The notes beneath the pieces were generated by a model that searched no databases, was not told the DNA's origin, and saw only the letters and a list, made by a program, of their open reading frames with translations. 64,000 nucleotides of DNA. It comes from JAWXBR01 sp034440235. Its GTDB lineage: Bacteria; Bacteroidota; Ignavibacteria; Kapaibacteriales; Kapaibacteriaceae. The stretch lies in assembly GCA_034440235.1 (NCBI GenBank), contig JAWXBR010000025.1, positions 1 to 64,000 of the forward strand, in the 5' to 3' direction. How positions within the stretch are numbered: the stretch's first letter is position 1; each line of letters begins with the position of its first letter. This document shows, in pieces, positions 53,670 to 61,817 of the stretch. A program made the position numbers and the translations under genes.

Positions 53670-56600
53670 CTAGCGCGTAACTGTTACCGGAATGGTAATG
53701 GTTCCACGTGTTCCGCTGATCGCCATATAGTATACACCGCTGGCGAGGTCGCTTGTGATGAGTCTGAACTCGTAGAAGCCCTTGCCAAGGCGTTCGTTTG
53801 CGATGAAGGTCGATGTTAGACCACCTGTTACGTCCATGACGCGGATGGTGATGATGTCGTCGTTCTTCAGCTCATAACGAATTGTCGTTGCATCGGATGT
53901 TGGGTTCGGTGATGCCGAACCGTTGATGCCAGCCGTTACTGTTACTTCTTCTTCTTCGACGCTTACAATCGGTTGTGCTTTGTATTCTGCATTCACCGGA
54001 TCGTATTGTGCCCAAAGTGCATCCCAACGTTGCATACCGAATGCACCACGGAACGCAACACGTTCGAAGTACGGATCGTTTGCAGTGCCTTCGAAAGCTG
54101 CGCCTGTATTTAGAGGCGAACCTGACTTAAGTGCAGGATTGAATTCGACACCAATTGTGAAGGCGTTTTCGAGTTGCGCACCATCTGGTGATGATTTGTC
54201 GAGTGTGTTGTTGAACGCTGCAGTAGCGAGCCAGTTAGCATCGAGTCCTGCAGGTGGTGTACCACCAGCAAGCGTTAGCCATGCGCCCTTAACACCATAC
54301 CAAGCGTTGTTGCGAATCTGTAGAGAATCTGCAAGTGCGGCAGCCATAGTTGGAACCTGAGCGATTTCAAAACCGCGAGGCCAGCCTAGGAATACAGAGT
54401 TGTGAATCGATTGACGTGAGTTGCGGCGAATCTGCGCACCTGCACCGAAGCGCGAGCTGTATTGATTTGCGCCGGCGCCAACGGTCCAAGAGGTGTCCAT
54501 CAACGGACCCACTGCTGTTACGTTTGAAAACACAGCCGAAGTGTACGGCTTGTTGAACGAGCCTTGTGCGTCGTTGTCAGACTCGAACGCTTGTGATGTC
54601 GAAACATCAGCAACCGTGCGTAGACGCTGTACAACTGCAAACTGGACACGTCCACGGAAGCCGTTGTCTGTATCGAAGTCGTCGTCGAGTGTACCAGTAG
54701 CGATAAGGTGACGTGCGTTTACTGTACCACCAAACCACTCAAATGCATCATCGTTACCGAATGATACTTGAACGTGTTCGATGCGCGTACCACGTCCAAC
54801 GCCACCCATGGTAAGACCATTAAGTTCTGAGTTTGGTTGTGTTGCGATACCTGCGAACTCGATGCGCACGTAGTTCAAGACACCGCTATTGTCGTCGTCA
54901 TTTGTACCGCCATACCAACCCTTACCCGATGTCGGCGAAGAAACTCCACCTTCAAGCGATGCTTCGCCTGCTGGTTGGTTGATGGTTGCTTTACCACAGA
55001 TAAGAATACCACCCCAGTCGCCACGAGCACGCTGACCAAGTGTTGCGCGACTTGTGAAGACGATAGGAAGTGCTGCTGTTCCTTCTGCCATGATTTTGCC
55101 ACCACGATTAACAATCAGCGCAGAGTTTTCGCCTGGCGTATCGCCAAGTATGATTGTACCTGGCTCTATTGTTAGCGTTGCGCCGTCGTTTACGTAGACG
55201 TAACCATCGAGGCAGTACACCTTGGTGTTGTGCAAGACAACATTTGATGTGATTTCGCCGCTAAGTATAGAATCACATGTTGCTGCAGATGGTGCAGTGA
55301 TTGTGAATGGCTGGTCGTTAACGTCGGTCTTTGTTGTGTCGGAGAGCAACGTCATGCGGACGTAGCCCGTTGTTGTGACTTGGTCTGGACGGAATACGAT
55401 ACCAGCAAGGAACTGACCGCGACGTGCTGCCGAGTCGAGAACGTTGCTAAGGCCAGGAAGTATTGTCCATGGACCCGTTGGCGACATACCGAATTCGAAA
55501 CGGAAGCGCTTGCGGAATGTGTTTGTGGTATCCCAGCGAACATCAACCGATTGGCCAACGCGGAACGTGCGGTTGTTTCCACCTGGCTCGATAAGGCGAA
55601 CAACAGGAGTCGTATCGACTTGTGCTCTAATCGAGAACGGGAATTCTGAGATATCGAAGTTCGATGGGTCGCTCACAAGCGACATACGAATGTAGCCTGT
55701 GGTTGTAGGCGTGTTTGGTACAGTAAAGCCTTCGGTCAGTTTGCCACGAGTTGTACCAGCATCTGTTACATCAGCAGCACCTGCAATTGCAACCCAAGGT
55801 CCGGCTACAGATGTTGCAAACTCAAACTTGTAGCGGTTGCCAGCGGCGCTCGACGTGTCCCATGTAAGCGTTACTTTCTGTCCAATCGTAAACGACTCTG
55901 CAAGAATGCCACCTGGCGATGTAATGCGAAGGACAGCCGAAGCACGATACGCAGCGTTCACCGGATCGTATTCTGCCCATGTTTCATCCCAACGTGTTTC
56001 TGTTGGAGAGAACGCTCCACGATATTCTACCTGCGTGAAGAATGCGTCGTTGATTGGCGCCAATGCCGTACCGACGAATGCTGCGGCGTTAAGGTAAGGG
56101 GCTACGGCTGTCGGACGTGGGTCGAACGATGCATCTGTCGGCCATGCGTTTACAAGTGAAGCATTGTTCGGGTTAGCCTTGTCAACACTGTTGTCGAAGC
56201 CAGCCGTAGCAAGCCAGTTAGCGTCCATGCCTGCGGGAGGCGTACCACTTGCAAGCGTAAGAGTCGCGTTCTTTACTCCAAACCAACTATTGTTACGAAC
56301 CCGCAGCGAGTCGTTGTAGGCGGCAAGCATCGTTGGAGATTGCGCTATTTCAAAGCCACGCGGCCATCCGATGAATACCGTGTTAAAGATGCTTGCACGA
56401 GCAGCGCGGCGAATCTGCGCAGCAGCACCAAACCTAGAGCTGTACTGATTATTGCCCGAGCCTGGAGTCCATGATGTGTCTTGAATAGGACCTATTGCAG
56501 TGATATTCGAGAAGACAGGTTGTGTGCGTGGGTTTAGGTAAGAACCCTGTGCATCGTTGTCAATCTCAAACGCCTCTGACGTAGACACATCAGCAACCGT

Positions 56601-57671
56601 ACGGAAACGCTTTACAAGTCCGAACTGTACCTTACCGCTATAGCCGTTATCACAGTCAAAATCGTCATCGAGCGTTCCGTAAGCAATAAGGTGCTTCGCG
56701 TTTACCGCTCCACCGAACCACTCAAATGCGTCGTCGTTACCGTACGATACTTGGATGTAGTCGAGCACAGTACGACGTCCGAGGCCACCCATCGTAAGAC
56801 CATTGAGTTCTGAGTTCGGCTGTGTTGCGATACCAGCAAACTCAATACGAACATACTGAAGTGCACCACTCGAATCATCGTCATCTGTGCCGCCATACCA
56901 ACCCTTGCCGCCAGCCGTTGCGTCAGCAACGCCACCCTCAAGAGCCGCCTGACCAGCCGCTTGGTTTACACGAGCACTACCACACATCAGAATTCCGCCC
57001 CAGTCGCCACGTGCACGCTGACCTGGAGCCGCGCGACTTGTGAAAATAATTGGACGCTCTTTCGAGCCGACTGCAATGAGCTTGCCACCACGATTTACAA
57101 TCAGTGCAGAATTGTTACCCGGTAAGTCTCCGACGACAATGGTACCCGCGTCGACGATTAGCTGGCCACCGTTGTTAACATAGACATAGCCTTGAAGACC
57201 GTATATCTTGTTAGCATGTAGATGAACAGTGCCGTTAATTTCACCCGTGAGAATTGAGTCTGGTACGATGGTCGTAGGCGACTCGATAGTAAACGGGTTA
57301 TCAGAAATGTCATAAACGTTTGGATCTGCAATTAACTCCATGCGGATGTAACCAGACGTTGTACCTGTCGCGGGCACGCGCCAGCCGCCACTACCAGGCA
57401 CAGACTGTCCGCGGAAACCCGCGGAGTCGAGAACGTTAGCAGCACCAGCGCCTGTGAGTGGTGTCCACGGACCCGCTACTGATGTACCAAAGAGGAAACG
57501 CCAGCGTGCACGGAACGTGCCTGCTGTGTCCCAGCGAAATTCTTGCGTCGAACCCGGACGGAATATTTGCCCACCATTCGGGTATGTGAGATTTACTGTT
57601 GTGGGATTTTGAGCCCACGTGGCGATAGCACCGAGAATAAGGATGCTAGCGACAAGTAACATGTGTCGCAT
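53670..57671 (-). CDS. internally duplicated surface protein with T9SS domain
   Basis: 1333 residues from the ATG at 57671, behind GGAG at 9-base spacing (an ATG at 57707 is less likely). Signal peptide MRHMLLVASILILGAIATWAQ. Order: Ig-like domain (LTYPNGGQIFRPGSTQEFRWDTAG), beta-helix A (about 140-570), two more Ig-like domains (LRITSPGGI..., VRLIEPGGNNRTFRVGQSVDVRWDTT), beta-helix B (about 790-1230), then a type A T9SS domain (ASPNPTSDATTIRYEL...GVYYMAISGT). The two helices share long stretches (GKGWYGGT.DDD.SG, YVRIEFAGIATQPNSELNGL, GNDDAFEWFGG). A surface adhesin or glycan-binding role is likely. A TonB-dependent receptor gene lies upstream on the same strand. Confidence 0.85.
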   Translation of the reverse strand: MRHMLLVASILILGAIATWAQNPTTVNLTYPNGGQIFRPGSTQEFRWDTAGTFRARWRFLFGTSVAGPWTPLTGAGAANVLDSAGFRGQSVPGSGGWRVPATGTTSGYIRMELIADPNVYDISDNPFTIESPTTIVPDSILTGEINGTVHLHANKIYGLQGYVYVNNGGQLIVDAGTIVVGDLPGNNSALIVNRGGKLIAVGSKERPIIFTSRAAPGQRARGDWGGILMCGSARVNQAAGQAALEGGVADATAGGKGWYGGTDDDDSSGALQYVRIEFAGIATQPNSELNGLTMGGLGRRTVLDYIQVSYGNDDAFEWFGGAVNAKHLIAYGTLDDDFDCDNGYSGKVQFGLVKRFRTVADVSTSEAFEIDNDAQGSYLNPRTQPVFSNITAIGPIQDTSWTPGSGNNQYSSRFGAAAQIRRAARASIFNTVFIGWPRGFEIAQSPTMLAAYNDSLRVRNNSWFGVKNATLTLASGTPPAGMDANWLATAGFDNSVDKANPNNASLVNAWPTDASFDPRPTAVAPYLNAAAFVGTALAPINDAFFTQVEYRGAFSPTETRWDETWAEYDPVNAAYRASAVLRITSPGGILAESFTIGQKVTLTWDTSSAAGNRYKFEFATSVAGPWVAIAGAADVTDAGTTRGKLTEGFTVPNTPTTTGYIRMSLVSDPSNFDISEFPFSIRAQVDTTPVVRLIEPGGNNRTFRVGQSVDVRWDTTNTFRKRFRFEFGMSPTGPWTILPGLSNVLDSAARRGQFLAGIVFRPDQVTTTGYVRMTLLSDTTKTDVNDQPFTITAPSAATCDSILSGEITSNVVLHNTKVYCLDGYVYVNDGATLTIEPGTIILGDTPGENSALIVNRGGKIMAEGTAALPIVFTSRATLGQRARGDWGGILICGKATINQPAGEASLEGGVSSPTSGKGWYGGTNDDDNSGVLNYVRIEFAGIATQPNSELNGLTMGGVGRGTRIEHVQVSFGNDDAFEWFGGTVNARHLIATGTLDDDFDTDNGFRGRVQFAVVQRLRTVADVSTSQAFESDNDAQGSFNKPYTSAVFSNVTAVGPLMDTSWTVGAGANQYSSRFGAGAQIRRNSRQSIHNSVFLGWPRGFEIAQVPTMAAALADSLQIRNNAWYGVKGAWLTLAGGTPPAGLDANWLATAAFNNTLDKSSPDGAQLENAFTIGVEFNPALKSGSPLNTGAAFEGTANDPYFERVAFRGAFGMQRWDALWAQYDPVNAEYKAQPIVSVEEEEVTVTAGINGSASPNPTSDATTIRYELKNDDIITIRVMDVTGGLTSTFIANERLGKGFYEFRLITSDLASGVYYMAISGTRGTITIPVTVTR

Positions 57672-57774
57672 AGGTGTTGACTCCGTGTGTGATGAACTTA
57701 TAAACATGTGTTGTGTGATCTTCTTGGTGCAGTTCGATTTATTGGGTGGTGTGCCCTTTTATTTGATTCTGTTA

Positions 57775-60651
57775 CTATTGAAGTTTATATCCGAAGCCAA
57801 GCGTGACTCCCATACCACGAACGTTCGATTGAATTAGAGCACCGCTCTGCTCCCACTTCAGTGGCTGATTCAAGAGGTCGCGTATAGCAAGCTTTACTTC
57901 GAAAGCTTCTCCAATGGGTTGAATAACCGAGAAGTCGATTACGTCGCGTGGTAGTTCGTACACGTGCGGATCTCCCTGGAACACACCAACCAGGTTTACC
58001 TGGATAATGCGACGTCCAGCAGTGTTATATCCAAATGTCACCGAGGTACGTGTGTCTGGGTTGACGTATGCGAGCGAGGCGTTAATTGTGTACGGACTCT
58101 GTCCCCACATCGCGCGGCTATCCTTAACGCCAGCTTGTTCTACCGTAATGTCAGAATTGATAATGGCCCCATTAAACGACACTATCAGGAATTGTAGCGG
58201 CTCTGCAATGAACCCAAGCGATTTTCTTATCTCGAGCTCAATACCAATGTTGTTTGCTTGGCCATTGGCGTTGCCGAATGAACGCACGATTTCAGACTGC
58301 TGCGGGAAAATGGTTTCTTCGATTGCATTGTGGAATTGTTTATAGAAACCACTAAGCGACAACACTTCGCCCGGACCAGTAAAGTACTCGAAGCGCAAGT
58401 CGTAGTTCTTGATAAGCGCGCGCTTCAGATTTGGATTACCAGCAATCGTTGCCTGTTGTTGGAAGTCGTAGAACTGGAACGGCGCGTATTCGCGCAGTGA
58501 GGGGCGGGCAAGGGTTTGCGAAGCGCCAAGGCGAATGTTGAACGACTCGTTTGGCTTGATAATCAGGTTGACTGCAGGAAGTACGTCGAGAAGGTTTTGA
58601 TCTACACGTACTGGTTCGTCTGTTACGGTAAAGCTGTTCAGTTCCTGAACACTCTTTTCGAGGCGAGCACCAACAATGGTGCGCATCTGCAGGCCAGCAA
58701 TTTCGAATGGTGCGTCGATCATTGCATAACCGGCTACAAGATTTTCGAGAGCATCGTATTGGTCTGCGAGCTTCGAGTCCTCGGAATAGCTTAGGCGACC
58801 CTTTTCGACACTATAGAGCGAGTCTGCGAACATCGAACGCAGATCTGGGATTACGTCGTTGTCTGGGATTGTAAAGAGGTCCGATACGTTGTTTTCAGAG
58901 CCTTGAACAATTGTCAGAGAGCGAGCCTTGAACGTACGCGAACGATTCTCAACAAGTCCACCGACCTTGACCTTAAACGTCGTTGTAATAGGCATCGTAA
59001 AGTTGAAGCCAGCAGAAATCGCATCGTCGTTCAGGTTCGAGAAGAAACGTCCGGCACGCGAGCCTGCACCCTGCGGACTCTGATCGAATCCTGCGAACAA
59101 CGGCTGTCCTGAGTCCGAAGAATTGCGCAGAAATTGCAGTCGGCGGAAGTCGGGTTCGTCGCGCTTCGAGTTCGAGAATCCAAGTTTCCAATCGAGGAGT
59201 GCATTGTTCGCCATTGAAAGTGTATGTTCACCTCCGAATGTACCAGCATACAATTGCTTCTGTACAAATTGGAACGAGAGCAGTCTCTGCTCTACACTCT
59301 GTGCGAAGTTTTCGCCAGACAGATAAACGTTTTCGACATCAGCCGAACGATTGAATGCATTTTTGAAGCTAATTGTTGATGTGCTGCCAATTCGATAAGC
59401 AACATTCATCAATGCACTCCAGCTAACGGTGTGCGTAGACGAGAAGCCGTTGAATTTGAACAGGTAGTCGTTTGGATCTGAGAGCACACCGCCGCGAACC
59501 ATTCTGTTGTTTTGCCATCCAGAACCGTAGTTAGCCGAAGCAACTAGTCCGAGCTGATCTACTTCACCTACAGAAAAAATGTCTGTGTATGTAAGTGCAA
59601 TGCTTCCATTCGGCGCAACTGTTTCTGTGCCTGTGCTCCAGTTGTCGTTCTGAAACTGACGACCAATGTTGTCTAGTTTGGCAACTGCAGCAGCTTGAAG
59701 AGCAGGGTCGCTGCTGTTCTTCACATCGCGCAATAGCTGATTCATTGCCAGACGGTCTATAGGGAAGTCTGACGGAAGTGCTCTGCTGCCATCATCGATG
59801 CCAATCCAGTCGGTGCCACCACCAGCAGTATTCATGAAGCCGCCGCCCTTGAACGTTACGTAGTCGTTAAAGCCTTGCGAAGCAGACAGCTTTAAGCTCG
59901 TTCCAACCGGAAAGTCTATGGTATTAAGCTGAACAAGACCACCTGCAAAGTTGCCCGGCAGGTCTGGTGTGAACGACTTGATAACGTTAGCGTTTTCGAG
60001 TAGTTCACTTGGAAACATATCGAATGCGAACGATTTTTTATCTGGCTCTGTTGATGTAAGTGCAGACCCGTTTAGCGTTGTGTTGCTATAACGATCGCTC
60101 GTGCCACGCACAAACACATACTTGCCTTCTACGAGTGTAACACCAGACACGCGCTTGAGCGCCTGACCTGCATCACCATCGGAGAGCTTTGAGATTTCTT
60201 CGCGTCCGATACCATCACTTACTTGCGATGCATTCTTACGCGCTGCAAGCATTGCAGCTGCATTGTCGTTCGAGCGCTCGGCTTCGACAACAACTTCTTT
60301 TGTGCCTGTCGTAATAACAGACATCACAACGTTTGTAGTAGTTGGCTTACCATCTACTACAACAACCTTCTCGAGAATTCGTGGTTCGTAACCCACGTAG
60401 GTGATTCTCAAAGAGTAGATGCCGTCGGCGACCTTTTTAATGCGATACATACCTTTTGTATCGGAGTATGCACCATTCTTAGTTTCGACAATCATGACAG
60501 ATGCGCCTCGCAAGGCTTCACCAGTTTCTCCGTCAGTTATCTTGCCTGTTATAACACCAGCAACAGGTACTTGTGCATTAGAAATGCCCAAGCTGAATAT
60601 TAGGGTCAGCCCTATAATCAACACGCGAATGTTCTTTTTTACACTTGTCAC
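57775..60651 (-). CDS. TonB-dependent outer-membrane receptor with CarboxypepD_reg domain
   Basis: 958 residues from GTG 60651, with GAGG upstream and a signal peptide (NIRVLIIGLTLIFSLGISNAQ). A carboxypeptidase-regulatory-like domain (GVITGKITDGETGEALRGASVMIVETKNGAYSDTKGMYRI) is followed by the plug (SDGDAGQALKRVSGVTLVEGKYVFVRGTSDRYSNTTLNG) and a 22-stranded barrel ending MGVTLGFGYKLQ. It imports an unknown ligand. The next gene downstream on this strand is the duplicated T9SS protein, 103 bp away, so a receptor/surface-protein pair is possible. No SusC-type motif is seen. Confidence 0.93.
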   Translation of the reverse strand: MTSVKKNIRVLIIGLTLIFSLGISNAQVPVAGVITGKITDGETGEALRGASVMIVETKNGAYSDTKGMYRIKKVADGIYSLRITYVGYEPRILEKVVVVDGKPTTTNVVMSVITTGTKEVVVEAERSNDNAAAMLAARKNASQVSDGIGREEISKLSDGDAGQALKRVSGVTLVEGKYVFVRGTSDRYSNTTLNGSALTSTEPDKKSFAFDMFPSELLENANVIKSFTPDLPGNFAGGLVQLNTIDFPVGTSLKLSASQGFNDYVTFKGGGFMNTAGGGTDWIGIDDGSRALPSDFPIDRLAMNQLLRDVKNSSDPALQAAAVAKLDNIGRQFQNDNWSTGTETVAPNGSIALTYTDIFSVGEVDQLGLVASANYGSGWQNNRMVRGGVLSDPNDYLFKFNGFSSTHTVSWSALMNVAYRIGSTSTISFKNAFNRSADVENVYLSGENFAQSVEQRLLSFQFVQKQLYAGTFGGEHTLSMANNALLDWKLGFSNSKRDEPDFRRLQFLRNSSDSGQPLFAGFDQSPQGAGSRAGRFFSNLNDDAISAGFNFTMPITTTFKVKVGGLVENRSRTFKARSLTIVQGSENNVSDLFTIPDNDVIPDLRSMFADSLYSVEKGRLSYSEDSKLADQYDALENLVAGYAMIDAPFEIAGLQMRTIVGARLEKSVQELNSFTVTDEPVRVDQNLLDVLPAVNLIIKPNESFNIRLGASQTLARPSLREYAPFQFYDFQQQATIAGNPNLKRALIKNYDLRFEYFTGPGEVLSLSGFYKQFHNAIEETIFPQQSEIVRSFGNANGQANNIGIELEIRKSLGFIAEPLQFLIVSFNGAIINSDITVEQAGVKDSRAMWGQSPYTINASLAYVNPDTRTSVTFGYNTAGRRIIQVNLVGVFQGDPHVYELPRDVIDFSVIQPIGEAFEVKLAIRDLLNQPLKWEQSGALIQSNVRGMGVTLGFGYKLQ

Positions 60652-60770
60652 AGAGAACCTCGAACGATGAGCGGAACGAATGAAACAGAACGTATGCGAA
60701 ACTATCGGCGACCTGTTAGGTCAGTATTACTGGAGTGTTACCATAACGTAAAGACAGGTGCTAAGTCCTT

Positions 60771-61817
60771 ATGAGAAACAGATTAGCCCCCTTTCTGACC
60801 CTTACCGTCCTATGGTTTTGGGCAACAATGGTGTCCGCTCAAACCGCGCCGATCGGGGCGGTGATGATTGCAGAGATCAAAACCGACTCTTCTGACCTGT
60901 CAATAAGCCCAGGCAAGGTCGAAGCTGGTTTTGCACTTGCTTGCGATTTAACCGGCTTATTTAAGCTCATTCCATCTGCTGTGCGCGACTCGTTCGTACT
61001 TGCTCTGCGAGACTCAATAAGATTTGCTCCAAGTAAATCCCTTGAACTACGCGACACGTTATTTACGGCTGCGGAGATTGCGCGTGCACTTGATGCCACA
61101 GGTATAGCATACCTGTTTACCGCACGGATCGGGAATCTTGTGCGTAGTGATATTATGCTTGCGACTGGTTCGCAATACGACATGAAGGTCACAGGAATTG
61201 GGTATGCGGCAATCCGTCACGCCGACGCAAAGAAGCGTCTTGCCGACCCTGCAATTCTTGCTTCGCAACAACGAGCGTTAGCTGTTGCACTTCGTGATAC
61301 TGCATTATATGCAACCGCAGACGGCGCATTGAATGTGCGGCCGTCTGTTCCTGTTGTTGTTGGTAGCGTAGAGTTTATCGAACGTCAGGGCATGGTGCCG
61401 TGGACGCTTATTAAGGAAAAGATTTCCGCGTCATACGATGCCGTTCTAGTTGCAGTAGAAGCCCTGCAGTCGAACCCACGTATTACCGCAGTTGATATGG
61501 AAACGCGCGATTCGATTTACGCGTTGGCGAAGATGTATCTCGTAGAGAACTACAATCCCGTGTCGAAAACAGAACTAGGAACACTACGAGCATTCGATAT
61601 GAGAAACATCGTCATGGGTAGAGTAACGAGGGTTCAGGGTGGAGCCGAACTTGTTATGACGATGAACTGGATTAACGACGACGGATCGTACGTGCCCTTG
61701 GCAACGGCAACCCGTATGCTAACGGTCGATTCGAAAGAAATGCTAAGAGATATGGTGTCAGAAGCGACGAAAGAATTGGGGGACGGACCTATCGTACCAA
61801 CGGCAGTAGGACGTTAA
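60771..61817 (+). CDS. exported protein, unknown function
   Basis: 348 residues with a signal peptide (RLAPFLTLTVLWFWATMVSAQ). The mature part begins with a TolB-N/CsgG-like pattern (GAVMIAEIKTD ... FALACDLTGLFKLIPS). IARALDATGIAYLFTARIGNLV follows, and later VEFIERQGMVPWTLIKEKI and DMRNIVMGRVTRVQGGAELVMTMNWINDDG. I cannot assign a family. It is divergent from the TonB receptor. Its last 29 bp overlap the end of the convergent T9SS gene. Confidence 0.7.
   Translation: MRNRLAPFLTLTVLWFWATMVSAQTAPIGAVMIAEIKTDSSDLSISPGKVEAGFALACDLTGLFKLIPSAVRDSFVLALRDSIRFAPSKSLELRDTLFTAAEIARALDATGIAYLFTARIGNLVRSDIMLATGSQYDMKVTGIGYAAIRHADAKKRLADPAILASQQRALAVALRDTALYATADGALNVRPSVPVVVGSVEFIERQGMVPWTLIKEKISASYDAVLVAVEALQSNPRITAVDMETRDSIYALAKMYLVENYNPVSKTELGTLRAFDMRNIVMGRVTRVQGGAELVMTMNWINDDGSYVPLATATRMLTVDSKEMLRDMVSEATKELGDGPIVPTAVGR

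Noticed and set aside
57672..57774. Terminator after the TonB receptor gene
   Set aside because: Only GGG/CCC can pair and no T-run follows; not convincing.
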